A stretch of 64,000 bases of DNA from Amoebidium appalachense (GCA_963693365.1 CAVNZM010000005.1:4960001-5024000); one strand, 5' to 3'; counted from the first letter of the stretch, positions 1 to 26,233 are shown. Made by a program: numbers and translations. The notes: generated from the sequence alone by a model not told the origin.

Positions 1-6007
<6,007 letters not shown>

Positions 6008-6903
6008 TTCACTAAACTAAGCAGATCTGAAGTGGCAAGCTAAGTGTAAGCAAATGAACTATTTTTCCATGCATCCGGCGATGACAACCCCCCCCTCCCC
6101 CCTCCCCCCCCTCCCCCCCCCCCCCCTCCCCCCTCCTTCTCCTCCACATCATATTACCAGGACACATGCCCACATCATGCCGTGGTTCCTCTTGACCGTC
6201 ATAATGTCGCCGCATGCCTACTGGTTTTCAATCTTTTTTCAAGTTTAACCAGCAACCAGCATAAAGGAAACAAAGTCTTCGCCTAAAGACCAAGAGAAGA
6301 AACAACACTTAATCCTTTGATGCAGCTCAAAGCTGAACGTTGCAACATTTTTCCACAGAAACCATGAAAAAAAAGCCGAGCTGTAGAGAAAGTAGAAGGC
6401 AAAGAAAGCACCCAACACCTCGGCACACCTTTTCGATTATTGTTGTGTCTTTTCAAGGCGATGTCTGTCTCAATGAGGCTCTATGTCACTGTGGCAGTGT
6501 ATGTGTTGTGAGGGTACAGCCTTTTTCGTGAGCTGTTACGTGATGCTGATGGGTTGGTCGCGAGGGTGTTTTTGTGAGCCAGCGGCTATATTTTCAAATT
6601 TTCGATCAATGAGTTCGTTGAAATTTTGGTTCTTAGGGTACCAACATCTGCGAGGCTGTAGGGCTCCAACTCAGATCGATGAGCACCGGCGGATGTAGGC
6701 TACATACAAACGGCAACAGGCTCAGGCGGCTTGAGGGGGGAAACGTTGATACAAAGTGTTTTTCTTCGATGCAAACTGGGATAACTTTTCTAAAAGGGCC
6801 GTTATCTCGCTCCTGTGGCCTTCCCCGCAGTTTATGTGGCTGCTCCAATCCATCTAACCACCTAACATTAGTCTAGCTAGGCGCACCTACCCTTCAAGCA
6901 AAC
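6008..6903. promoter_or_regulatory. Divergent intergenic region between ALG6 and THOC3
   Basis: This 0.9 kb segment lies between two start codons on opposite strands, so it most likely contains both promoters. Apart from a C-rich stretch near 6088-6140 it is unusually free of microsatellites compared with the introns on both sides. I see no clear TATA box and no convincing exon in it. Confidence 0.5.
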
Positions 6904-13963
<7,060 letters not shown>

Positions 13964-14313
13964 GAGGTCAGCGGCTGTGCATTTTGGCCATAATCATCTA
14001 CAGCCCAGCCCCTGCCTGCTCCACCCACCCCCCAACCCCTCCCCCCTACCCACCCACCCACCCACTCACCTACCACCACCAATACACACACACACCAAAC
14101 TCTACCCCCGAGTCTTTCAAACATTGGCACAAAGACACACAACCCCATATTTGTGCAAGCATATGGAATTGCCGTTTGTGACTGCAACGTGGGCTGTAAT
14201 GTCGAGAAGCCCAAAACTGTACGATCGATTTAGAACAGAATGTGGGCCTATTCTTCTGATGTGGACTTGAAATTCGAAAAAAATGCACTCCAAAGCCCCT
14301 AGCCCGGGTGTGT

Positions 14314-14367
<54 letters not shown>

Positions 14368-14992
14368 GACACACAGTCACACACACACACACACACGCAC
14401 ACGTGCACTTTCTCCAGTCAGATTTTTGCCTCCAGTCAGATTTTTGGTGTGCTAGTGCCAGATTCTAAAATTTTCACACCTGCACACACGTCAGTGACAT
14501 CGTTAATTGAGTCCTTCAAGGCGTGCTGGTCACGACCTAATGAAAGCCTGCATGGCAACCTAAATACTATCCCTTACATATGTTGTCTTTAGCGCGTTCG
14601 AAAATATTAATTTCATCTTTCGCATGTATGTTACCGCCAATTTACGACATCACCATATGCATGACATATAATAATTGTGATTGACCTCCGTCTCCTGCCC
14701 TCATCGCGCGAACTCAAGCCCCTCCAACCGTATCTCGCATAAGTCTCACAGTCCGGTCACTCGGTAAGTGTTTGAGCTTCCGTGCTTCCTACTCGGAACA
14801 TTTCGCCATTCTGCTTGCACTGTGTGCATGCCCAGGTCAAAGTGAGCGCACGTGACCTCCACCGGTATTAACACGGCCCCACACAACTACTGCAACACAA
14901 ACATGCGCACATGTATACGTACACGCTCACGTGTGCTTCCGATGAGAATACCATATTCCCCCCCATGGCCTTCCCCCACCTCCCCCTCTTCC

Positions 14993-15077
<85 letters not shown>

Positions 15078-15168
15078 CACCCCCCAGTGCACCCTCCGTA
15101 CTTAAAACCCTCTTTCCCCGATCCCTCAAACGTTCGTAAGCCTAGCTCTAGGGCTAAGAACAAAAGGA

Positions 15169-15221
<53 letters not shown>

Positions 15222-15469
15222 CCCCCCTGCATAAGCAACCCTGCTCGTCTCTGATCAAGACGGGTGACCTACCCATGTTCAAGTGAAACAGTATCTGAGT
15301 TGGGTTTCGTTAACGAGGTGAATAGGTCGAAACTCGGGTACTGTGGATGACGTGGGCTTTTCCTGAGGATGGGATCTGCTTATTATGCATACTCTTAATG
15401 TATGGCTTGCATTCTGCATCGTGTTATCCGTTTGTTCTTGTGTACTTCGTACTTTTTGACGCATTCAAA
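15222..15469 (+). repeat. Dispersed poly-C-bounded repeat, longest copy
   Basis: Begins GCATAAGCAACCCTGCTCGT after a poly-C tract. It includes TCGAAACTCGGGTACTGTGG and GAGGATGGGATCTGCTTATT, and ends TTTTTGACGCATTCAAACCC at another poly-C tract. Other copies are listed separately. No coding capacity. Confidence 0.85.
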
Positions 15470-15746
15470 CCCCCCCCCTTCCCCCCCCCCCCCCCCCCCG
15501 CCTCCACCCGTGACACACACACACACACACACACACACGTGCACACACACAAAACCCTTCCCCCCCGTCCTCCCGGGACTCACCACCTTTCCAATTCAGG
15601 ATTCCTGGTGCTTGTTTGATGACAAGTTCTGGTTTACGTGGCCTTTAAAAGCCGAATTGCCCTCTTCGGCAAGGATACAGTTTCGGTTCTCCATTTACAC
15701 GAAAGTTCAATGCAAGCCCCAAAGATACGCTGCCCCCCTCCCCCCC

Positions 15747-15777
<31 letters not shown>

Positions 15778-15820
15778 ACACACGCGCGCGTGCGCGCGCC
15801 CGTACACACACACACACAAG

Positions 15821-15924
<104 letters not shown>

Positions 15925-16383
15925 CACAGGCACACACACAGGCACAGGCACAAACATGCCCCACACATGACTGCTCACTAGTTCTCTGAAAAATTATCCC
16001 TTTTCCTTGTGCTTTCCCATCTCATCCTACCGACACACAGGTGCGAATCATTGATACACGTGCACGTAAGCACACTCACCCACACGCACATGCACACACA
16101 CATACGAATTTCAATATATGCATACACACATGACACAAGCCCATTTTCGCATGATGGCTCCATGCAATTTGTAAAGCACAACTTGCACTTGAAGGATGGA
16201 TACACACAAAAGAACTCTTTTTATTTTTACATATCTTATATACACATCTAATAATCTATCCCACATTCAGTGCCTTGGCTGCATACACCATGACGATTAT
16301 ACCAGCCACACACCTGAAAAAAGGGCGGTGGAAAGATACAAGCAACAAGATTATACATTACAGTATGCAAAATATCCACCTAG

Positions 16384-16530
16384 ACATCCGATTTTGTTCC
16401 CGCCATAGATCACCCCCCCCCCTTGAACAACAAGATAGAAACCGTTTTTATAAAACAATAAAAAAAAGTAGGAATAAGACATCTGAATTTGTTCCGGCCA
16501 TAGATCCCCCCCCCCCCCCTTGAACAACAA
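16384..16530. repeat. Two-copy tandem duplication, about 96-base offset
   Basis: The phrase TTGTTCC[CG]GCCATAGATC followed by poly-C and TTGAACAACAA occurs twice, starting near 16391 and 16487, with a few substitutions between copies. Both copies are non-coding. Confidence 0.75.
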
Positions 16531-16890
16531 CATATGCTGCAATTCCCATTCACCAATCATCGCATTGCCCAATTCCGTACATACATACGATGCTGACCCC
16601 TATTGCTTTAGGGGTGCGCACATGCAAACCCAAGCGCACACCCACAACACTGACAGAGAAAGGTGAATAATAAAAAATAATAAAAATAAAAGAGTTGAAC
16701 CTCTACAAATTCATACAGCTTAACGCACGGACACAATCTCACACAACCGCCACCCCCCCCCCCCCCCCTCCCCCCCCCCCCCCCCCTCTTCTTTCCCCCA
16801 CCCACCCACCCACCCACACCCACCCACACCACTCACCAACCCACCCACCCACCCACCCACCGACCCACACACACACAACCACACGCACAC

Positions 16891-17383
16891 TCAACGATAC
16901 AAGTGGCCCGCGGCACTCGCGTGCCTGTGCGCGTCCGCATTTCCCACGGGGTCATGCCACCCACACCGAATACAAAAGTGGCAACCACACCTGCAAGTGA
17001 CCGCATTGCACCCGTCCTCGAGTGCACACAGTATGTTGCAGCGTGGACACCTTCTTGTTCCCGGGGGTACTTCTTCGACTTGCGGGTCTCCATTGCACAT
17101 GCGCTGCGGGGGGTATGGGGGTGGAGTGTGTTAGAGTGGGTGGTGGGGGGGAGGGGAAGAAGGGAATGGTGTGTGTGTTTGTGTATGTGAGGGGGAGGGG
17201 GAGGGGGGGGGGAGGGGGGGGGGGGGGAAGAAGGAGGAGGAGGGAGGTGGGGGGAGGAAGAAAAGAATGGTGTGGGGGGGTTGGGGAGGGGGGGAAGACA
17301 AGAAGGGTGGGTTGGGGGCGTGGGGGGGGGGGGGGGGGGGGGGGGGGGGGTGGGCGAGGGGGAAAAGACGAGTGGGTGGGTAT

Positions 17384-17418
<35 letters not shown>

Positions 17419-20110
17419 AGAAGGATGGGTGAGTAGGTGGGGGAAACAAGTAATTTCACACACAGTGCACACACACAGAAAGATACGCACCTGCGGATGC
17501 TCGAGCCGCCCACATGCCACACACACCCTCGACCCGCAATCCCCGCATAGCACCACGCGGCCCGGCCCGGCTCGCTCCCCTTCCGCCCCCTTCCACAGGT
17601 ACCTCTTGCACCCCTCCCCAGGACACTCGAAACAATTCTGATTGGTGCTCAACCACGTGACCCGTGCCGCTGTCGCCGTCCACCGTCGTAAAAGCTCGGC
17701 CCCGTTCGCGCAAAATGACAGCACGTCGGTGAGTTCGCGCAAAGTAACCCGCCGATCGTCGCAGCCCGTCGCGGAGCACCCGACGACCAGGGGGGTGAAG
17801 GCCTCGCCCGTCACATTGGCGACCAGCTGCTCCACGCACTCGACGCACAAAGTGTGCCCGCAGTGCAAGGTGTGCACGGCCGGACTGACCCCGCACACCG
17901 AATAGCACGTATCCGCCGCCCCCCGCGGCTTCCGTCGCATTCCCAAAAGTTCTCGAACCTTCTCCCGTGTTCCGTCGTTTTCTTTCAGTATTCCGTCGAG
18001 CGTGGCGAGGCAGTGGCTGAGCATTGGTTTGTCCTTTTTGTGGCATACGGCGACCAATGGATAAGGCTCGTTGTACCCCTCCGTCGCCGCGCACCCAACT
18101 TTAGGTTCGGCAGTTAGATCCATGTAGCAGGCCCACCTTGCAGATGCGAGATAGCGCAACTGTACCGTGACGGTGTGTGGAATCGTCGCATCGGCTGCGA
18201 CGATCGCGAGGAACTCTCGCGTTTTCGACGCACCGACCAGCCGCACGCACAATGGCGAGGCCCGTCCGACTACCACGTACCCGTGATCTGTAGCCAATCC
18301 GCACAGAGCGTCGTTGACCACGTGACTGGCTTGCTGTTGCTGATTGACTGTTGCGCCGCAGTACATGGCGACGCGCGGTGGCGCCCCCGCGCGATTGGTC
18401 GGAAGATCTAATGCAACGAGTACATTGGAGGGACCGCTTATTGCTTGGACGCGATCGGCCACTGCGTGCACACCCTTATCGGAGTGATCGGCCAATAAGA
18501 GATAGGCAAGAGCCTGGGGAGCCAATAGGGGCACCCGTGGCTTCAGCAGCCCAACAACCAATGGAATCGCTTCGCACAGCGCGTCTTGGTTTAAAGAGGA
18601 AAGACGCACGCCGGAATAACATCGCGTGGCAGAAATCACGACACCATAATGCCGAAGTGCACTGGTCGGCTCGCGCATGAGCCCATTAACGAGGAGGTGG
18701 GCCTTGGCCGGGCCCCTTAGCATGACGTCATACTGCACGGAACTTTGCACCGTTACCGATTGGTCGACGAGCCGTTGCGTCAAGTTGGCCGTCAGCGCCG
18801 CCACCCAATTTTCCAGTTGGATCCCCCTGCCCAACACTGCCGTTGGCTCGAGCATGATAAAGAGCGAATCGGATCCGAGAGACCAAGAACGCGAGAGGCG
18901 GAGCAACCCTTCGCCGCCAGCAGCGGCGGCTGCTGATTCCACAACGGCCCCCCTGATCGTCTCTTGCACCCCCCCGTCTTGTAAATTGACCCCCTCCCGT
19001 TTTGCTTTTGGCGAGGTGGCTTTGAGAGAGGTGGGAAGGAAGTCGCGGGGGAGATCCAAACCGTCCTGCTTGAATTTCGCCCATAATTGCGTCGCCTGTG
19101 CGCGTAATTGCAACGCGTTAACGGGGACAGGGGAGTGGAAGAGGGTGGGTTGGTAGGGGTTGGGCTTCAACCCGGATCCGACCAGCGCGCCGCAATTTGC
19201 GGGCTCTTGGGCGACAAGGGTGGCGCATTTTCGTGTCACGCACACCAACAGGCACTGGCGTATGGAGTTGAGCATTGGCCCGCCACCAATATCGTCAGCT
19301 GGATTTGTGTTGTTACCCCCCTCACCCACAGGCAGCTCCGAGACAAACAGGCGGTCGTTTTCCGGCGTTCGGAACGCACGAAGTAGCGTGAAACCGCCCG
19401 GGGCAGGGGTATCCAACACGACCGAATATTCCGGCCACGAACTCGGGCCCCCCTGCACAGAGAAACCGCCGAGCAGCCGCTGCATGGGGCCCATGGTGTG
19501 AAATTCACGCCTGTAGAGCCACCCCTGGTCGGAATTTGGGTCGGGAGGGGCTCCGTCCTCCCCCGCCAACCTCACGTGCCCCACGATAATATCCTCACGG
19601 AGCAGAGTGACCTGCCCCCGAGCCGGAATATCGGGTTGGGTCGAAAGTTCCCCGGCCCGTTTATACCGCCACAGCCACCATGTCTTGATCAGGGCTGTGC
19701 ACGCGGCTTCAACTGCAGAGGGAGGACCCACGGCCCACAGTTCCGGGCTGGGCCGTGTCGAGGGATGGTTCGAATCCGGTCGGGTCGAGCTTATGTAGTC
19801 GGTGTGGGTCAAGGCGGATGAATCGTACAGGAGGGTGGTGTCGTGGTCGGGATAGAGGGCCTGTGGATAATGGGGTGGATATACAAAAGAATTAGTTCGG
19901 AAAAGAAAATGTTGGTGACGTTGGTCGAGCGTGTGTGAATGTTGTTCGTGTGCATGTGTGCTATGATATATAAATTAATATCATAGGATGTGTCGATGAT
20001 GACTGGGTGGATTATTTGAGGATGATCACGATGCTTGTGACATTGGTGACTAAAAGTAAGCAAAAAGGAGGTAAGTGGGAGAGGGGGGGAGCTAGGAAAG
20101 GGGAGAGAGA

Positions 20111-20150
<40 letters not shown>

Positions 20151-21852
20151 GATGGGGGATGCTGGGGAGAGGAGAGGAGGAAGGGGTAGAGCAGGGAGAG
20201 CGGGGGGAGGAGGTGAAACTGAGAGTGGGCAGAACGGCAGAGAGACGCGCACACACAGAGGAAGAGAAGGAGGGGGAGGGGGGGGGGGGGGGGGGGGAGT
20301 GGTTAGATGAAGATAATCAACCAAAAGACATTTAAACCAGAATGAACAGCAAAGAGTCTACGACACTAACAACACGAAGTATGGGTGACAGGCAGATATC
20401 CACAAAACCGAAAAAAATAATTTACAAAAGTATCCACAAAGACACGGATAAACATACACACCTTAAACAACGCCAAAAAAGGCAACGACAGCGCATTCCA
20501 CGCAGGCAGCCACTTAAGGTTGCCACCCACCAACCCCACACATACGTCCGCCACCCTTCGCACCACACACCGGGCCGGGTCGGGCTGGCCCGAAATCGAA
20601 ATGCACAACCCGAGAAACCCGTGATGGGTCAGGGCCTTTTCTGCCGCCCTGTGAATGTAGTTGCGCGAGTCATAGGCCACGCATGGGGGGATGTTGTCGG
20701 CTAAATTTGGATCGTGGGGGCTAAAAATAAGCGCGGGTCGCGACAGGGCCAAGCGGTCGCCAGCGCTGTCCTGCGGTGCGTAGAGTAGTTGCAGCTTTCC
20801 TGCGCGGTTGATTCTCGCGCTGCACAACGTGGCAATGCGCCCTTCTGATTGAAACATTTCAGCCAATCGCATGTCGACGTAAAAACTCGCCTCGGAAAGT
20901 GCATCACGCGAAGGTAGAAAGTTGTTTGCAAACCGTTGCATTTCGTCTCTTCGTCGCGGCACTGCCACCCCCCGCACCGTGATGAAGCAAACTACAGAAA
21001 AGTTCTTTTGCCGTAGCTGCCGTCTTCCCGTTCATCCCCAACCCAGCCACATCGCCCCGCCCCATTCCGAGCGAAAACCACCGGAGGAAAATGTTCGCAA
21101 GCGTTTCGACGTCCGAACGTGCGGAAAGAAATGGCGCGTGCAGGGTCAGAATCTTGGCTTGTTCCTCAGTGGTGAGACCCGTACCCCACCAAAGCAACTC
21201 GGCGCCAACAGTCAAACACGCGATCGCCGCAGCCCCATACACCGCGTACCCATTTTCGACCGCCGCCAGAAAAATCCCCCCCAACGACGTGTTAATGGAG
21301 GGAAGAGACGCAATGCGCCAGCCCAAATCGGTTATGCGACCCAATCCGTCCAGCGCACCTTGCTGCCGTAGTTGCTGTAAGATTTCGGCCATTTTTACCG
21401 GGTTGGGGGGGTCTGGCAACTCCAAACGCTCCAAAGACACCCCCATTTTTCGCAGGCGCAGGGTCAGGTGGCCCAAATCCCCCCGGCCCATCTCGACGTC
21501 ATTATCGGGACGCTGCTCGACCGAATCACCGGGCCAGTGAACCGAAAAGACCTTTCCGGGTTGCGTTCTCCCAGCCCGGCCCGCCCGCTGCAATCGCGAG
21601 CTCCGAGAAACCTGCACCGCTTTGAGGATCGATGCGTGTCGTTCGGGGTAGTAGGTGCTGATTTTCTCAAGGCCCATATCGATGACTGCTGCCACGTCTG
21701 GGAGAGTAACGGAGGTCTCAGCTACGTTGGTGGTGAACACGATGCGGACGATCCTGGGAGGGAAAAGGGACGGGAAATGAGAAGGTGTGTGTGTAAAAAA
21801 AGGGAAAAAATAGGACGAAGGCGGTGGAGGTGGTGGCGGTTTAAGGAGAGGG

Positions 21853-21886
<34 letters not shown>

Positions 21887-22142
21887 GGAGGAAAGAAAAA
21901 TATCTGGTGGGGGCTGGGGTCCACCGGCGGGGGGAGAGGGGGGGGGGGGGGGGGGGGGGGGGGGGCCATAGTATGCAGCAAACATGCCATCCAAAACAAG
22001 GTTGCAATGCAAAACAAAACTGCAAAATGAACAAAAGGGCCAAACAGCTCCCAGAAGATACTAAGTGGGAGTAAAGGTGCTGGCGCACACGTACATATGT
22101 GTGTTTCCATTTGCATCTGGGAGAGGGACAGCAAGGGGGGAA

Positions 22143-22176
<34 letters not shown>

Positions 22177-22838
22177 TGTGACCGTGGGTGCAGGGAGGGA
22201 GGGGCAAAGAGAGGGCCCGGTAGCATCCGAGATAAATGACCACCTAAATACCCACATGTGCACGCACATACAGACACCCACCTCCGAACTGCCCCCCTCC
22301 CCCACATGCAAAAAAAAATAAACACATTTGTATCTCTCGAAACACTCACACCAACACCCCCCCCCCCCCTCCCCTCCCCCCCCCCCCTTCCATCGTTCTA
22401 TCCTCTAACCCCTTCTTTCCCGGTCCTCCCACAACTTCCTGTGCTTCTCATTAAATCTTCACGTCAGAGGCCTTCGCCTACTTCCCAAAAAAAGCAGAAA
22501 CCCTCCACACACACACACACACATACACTACCCACTTATAAAAGTGCAGGATCCCTCCCCACCTCTTGATACTACCTCACAAAACTCTCCCCTTTTTCCT
22601 TTTCACAGTCACACCTGTCTGATAATAGATAAGGGAGGTCAAACCACGAACATCTCCCAACCCCTCCTGTTCCCTTCCCTGCACCACCTTTTGCCCCTTT
22701 GCAAACTTGCATTTTGGATCCCTCTGCCCCCATTTGCCCATCTCCCTTCTTGACTGTTTTATCCATTCTCCCTCTCAAAAAAAGGCAGAAGAAGAAGGGG
22801 GAGAGGGGGGGAGGGGGGGGGGGGTGGAGGGGGGGGAA

Positions 22839-22873
<35 letters not shown>

Positions 22874-24432
22874 GACAGAACAAGGTGGGAAAAACAACAA
22901 AGCAGACATAGTCCCTTCTTCCCCCTATTCCCCCTTCTCCTCCTCTCACCTCGTTCCCCCTGCAAAATCCTTCCCTTCCCTCATCACTCTCTATTTTTCG
23001 GCCCTCTACTGTCCTTTCCCGCTTCTTTCGCCACCGTTCCCCAAATATACCCACCCATTCCTACACCCCATCCGATTTTCCTCATTCTTTCATGCATTAA
23101 ACGAGCAGCGCCATCCAAAAGAAAGGTTTACAAAAGGGCCAGAAGAAAAAGTTTTGTAAACGCGGACTAAAACTATGCAGAGCGGGGGAAATAAAAGTCT
23201 CGACTAAATCAGTAATAAACCGACCATGCGCACCAAAAGACGGGCGATGGGTCTGCACATGCCTACTATTACCTTCCGGGAAGTGCCGTCGATATGACCC
23301 TGTCTTGCATGTGAGGCGGCAGTTTTCCAAACAGCGCCACGGGCAGCACGGGAACTTTGTCCATCGGTACTCGTTGCACAACAGCAGTCACTGCGTGCAC
23401 ATACTCCTCTATTGCAGCCGTGGGTTGGACAGGAACATCTACTGCTTGCACCTGCTCTGCGTTGTCCCATCCCTCAATCAACCGACGAAAAACACGCACT
23501 GCCTCCTCACATTCCCCCTGCCCGGGCAGGAACACGAGCACCGTACCCCCGTCATTCCCTGCGCGATATTGGTGTGTGTTCCGTTTGGGAAGACCCTCGG
23601 CAAGAAGTTCAAAGACTAAATCTACCGAGTAGGCGACGACGTCGGCGATTCTGTTGCCGTCGACCATGTTCACTGGGTGAATGTCACATGGCTCCTTTCT
23701 CCCCTCGCACACAAGTGCAGGGACGTGGGGGAGAAAACGCAACACTGTCTCTTCGTCGACTGTAGCCGAGGCGATCACTAAACGGTGGACGGGGGAAACA
23801 AGAAGTCCCCCTTGCTGCCAAAGTGGTGGCTTGTCGTGTCTTTTGTGTTGTGGATGTGCGTTGGGGGGCTTGCCGAGTAGACTCATGAGACAGTCCATTT
23901 GTGCACTGCGCTCATGTGCTTCGTCCAACATTACAACACAAGAGACTGGCATGGACAAACCAGATTCGCCCAACAGACGAAGAAGGGCCGATTCGGTCAA
24001 GACAACAATCACTGGTGGCACACGCCGCCCACCTGCTGCATCGGCTACCAGAGCCAACGCGCGCTCTACCACTTCGTCCTCCCGCCACATCTCAACACGG
24101 AACATAACATCGTGGGACATTAATGTGCGTACTCGTTGCACTAAGGGTCGTGCACTAAATGCGCGAGGTTGAGTGATAAAAACGGATTGTGGTGGTGCCC
24201 CCTGCCAGCGTGACCCCGGAAGGTATGGTGCAATGGAGAGGAGAATGGGAAGAAGTGTGCTCTTTCCTGCCCCTGTTGCTGCTTTGCAGATGGCCACGCC
24301 ATTTTCAGGCTCCAATGCTGCACTGATTCCTCCCCATATATCTAAGACGGGAAGTCGGGTGTCTGCATCATGTAACTGGTTGAAAAGTCGTTGGGCATCG
24401 TCACACAGTCTTGGAGGGAGTGGTCGTGCCAT
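16891..24432 (-). CDS. DEAH-box helicase fused to RBR (RING-IBR-RING) E3 ubiquitin ligase
   Basis: Exons: 24432-23273, 21753-20462, 19860-17491 and 17103-16891; about 1,677 residues after allowing for one base (see below). Helicase motifs are intact: ATGAGKST (I), LDEAHERS (II), IASATVDEE (III), GTVLVFLPGQGE (IV), TTNVAETSVTLP (V) and QRAGRAGRTQPG (VI). A long central region follows, then a RING1-like cluster (CYSVC ... HCGHTLCVEC), an IBR-like cluster split over the last intron, and RING2 (CPRCNILC ... GCNAVTCRCGCHFCIRCG). This order matches the plant DEAH11/DEAH12 'helicase' RBR class, likely an RNA helicase with ubiquitin-transfer activity. Oddities: the frame shifts once at a run of six C on the plus strand (20968-20973), and omitting one base restores both frame and phase. 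RING1 has Cys-x3-Cys spacing. The RING2 residue after Cys-Asn is Ala where His is usual. The gene is head to head with the PPAN block. Confidence 0.88.
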
Positions 24433-24811
24433 GTTCGGTGGGAATTGTTCAAGAGTAAATGTGGTTGCGCGGTGTGTGTCATATCAGTGAGGCATGGCCA
24501 AACGTAACTAAGTATGCGAAGTTCTGACCAGTGCGAGAGCTCGAGAGAGAAGTTTGTTATTGAAAGGTGTGCTCCGACTTCAGGGCTATCCCTGGCACTC
24601 AAACTTCTCAACAGCATTATTCTTTTTTCCCTTTCTTGGTTTGTTCTCTCAGCGGGGGTATTACGAGGAAAAAGGCCGAGTTGGCCGGGGGGGCCCCTAC
24701 GTAAGCGCATCATGCTATCATATATATCATGGCACACCTGTCACAGTTCTTTTGTGTTGTCTCAAAGTCACGTCCCTGTCACGTCCGGTGACACTGCGGT
24801 GAGTTATGTGA

Positions 24812-24819
24812 TGACGTCA
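24812..24819. promoter_or_regulatory. CRE-like palindrome TGACGTCA (upstream copy)
   Basis: A perfect TGACGTCA lies in the sequence shared by the two PPAN 5' blocks. It sits about 380 bases from the DEAH-RBR start codon and could serve either gene. A second conserved half-site (TTACGTCATCAAAGG) follows about 50 bases on. Binding of ATF/CREB-type bZIP factors is inference. Confidence 0.45.
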
Positions 24820-24932
24820 TCAGATGCGTACTAGCCAATCAAAACAAAACTGATGAAGAAAGTTACGTCATCAAAGGTAAACATGATGTAGACTATGTGC
24901 CTGTTTGAACGTGCACATGTGTATATACGTAA

Positions 24933-25308
24933 GCTCACACGTACTGACGGTGTGCACGCGCTGCGATGAACTTCACGTTTTTTTCCTTACACTCTCGCGA
25001 CCGCGTGCATGCTTTCTGTCGCGGCGCCTCGACGGTTCGATAGAGTCCAGTGTTCGCTGAATGTGTAAGGAAATAAGGAGCCATCTCAGTAGGTGGCAGA
25101 TACGTAAGTTGTAACATGTCATACATTCCTATTTTTTTTATTGTTTTTATATATGCATGTACACTACCACCTACTGAGGCGGCTAACACGTACTGACGTG
25201 TTGCCGCACGTGCGACGTTTTAACATCTACTTAGGCGGCAAAAAAAAAAAAAAAAAAAAAAAAAGGAGACACCGCCTCAGTAGGTGGTAGCTGAGGCGGT
25301 GTCTCCTT

Positions 25309-25344
<36 letters not shown>

Positions 25345-25404
25345 AAAAGCCGCCTGAGTAGATGTTAAACGTCGCACGTGCGGCAACACGTCAGTACGTG
25401 TTAG
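24933..25404. mobile_element. Nested foldback (MITE-like) elements with CTAACACGTACTGACG ends
   Basis: An inverted repeat at 25182-25404 has arms of about 100 bases that share CTAACACGTACTGACG, GCCGCACGTGCG, an A or T homopolymer, and ACCGCCTCAGTAGGTGG around the centre. Related ends occur at 24933-24950, 25085-25097 and 25166-25183, suggesting nesting. The second PPAN block at 27.35 kb lacks this sequence at the equivalent place, so it behaves as an insertion. No transposase is encoded. Confidence 0.75.
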
Positions 25405-25720
25405 GCATGTACACGTGCGTGTGTGTGTGTAAAAAGAGAAGAAGAGGCTCAAAGATTTTCTTTGTACAGTGCAAGTGCTTAGAAGTAACAGTGCTATAAC
25501 AGTCCGTGAATTGATTTCGTGCTCCCGTTTCTTTGTGTTTTCAGAGGGCAGACATTTATATAGGCGCGTGGCCGGGGGTCTTTGAACGTCAAGATGGTGA
25601 AGCAAAAGAGGGTAAAGTGGACATACCTTGACAATGCAAAATAGAGCGTTAGTTTAAGGCAAAACGGACACGTCGAAGGGGTTCATCCTGCTCCACATCC
25701 CCTCACCCCCCCCCCTCCCT

Positions 25721-25826
25721 ACCACCTACTGAGGCGGTGTCTCCTTTTCCTTTTTTTTTTTTTTTTTTTTTTTTTTTTGCAAGTAGATGTATAACGCACG
25801 TGCGGCAACACGTCAGTACGTGTTAG
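25721..25826. mobile_element. Solitary arm of the same foldback family
   Basis: One arm only: ACCACCTACTGAGGCGGTG, a T homopolymer, then GCACGTGCGGCAACACGTC and AGTACGTGTTAG. It lies just downstream of the duplicated first exon. Confidence 0.75.
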
Positions 25827-26119
25827 CCCCCCTCCCACCCCCCCGCCTTTTTCCTCCTCCCCCCACCCCCCAACCCCCCCTCCCCCCTCCTCCCCCCTCC
25901 CCCCCTTCCCCTCGTTGATACAGCTCCTGGCGTGCGCGTGTGTGCAGGAGAATACAGCGCGAAAGTTTGCAAAAGTGGAAGGGGTTTGGCTGGACTTAAC
26001 TAAGTGAATGCTACACATGTACCGCACATCATTACCACACATATCACACAGGCATACAGGTGCACACGCACACACCTCACATGTTACATGAACCTCCATG
26101 TATGCACAAAGATACACAA

Positions 26120-26182
<63 letters not shown>

Positions 26183-26233
26183 CACACTGGCAAGCACGCG
26201 GTTATGCAAACAGCATGCATAGACACTTTGAAC

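Larger units (their letters stand above)
24790..25620 (+). repeat. Upstream copy of the PPAN promoter/first-exon block
   Basis: Segments 24801-24925 and 25406-25620 align, in order, with 27250-27545, the true PPAN 5' end. The copy includes the CRE-like site, the TATATAGGCGCGTG core and a first exon at 25594-25611 identical in sequence to the real one (MVKQKR) with a donor GTAAAG. About 480 bases of foldback element interrupt this copy but not the other. It could act as an alternative promoter, since splicing from it to exon 2 would give the same protein; that is inference. Confidence 0.8.

Noticed and set aside
15590-15730. Coding-like stretch WCLFDDKFWFTWPLKAEL
   Set aside because: No family match, flanked by poly-C and CA tracts, and no partner exons could be found in phase.
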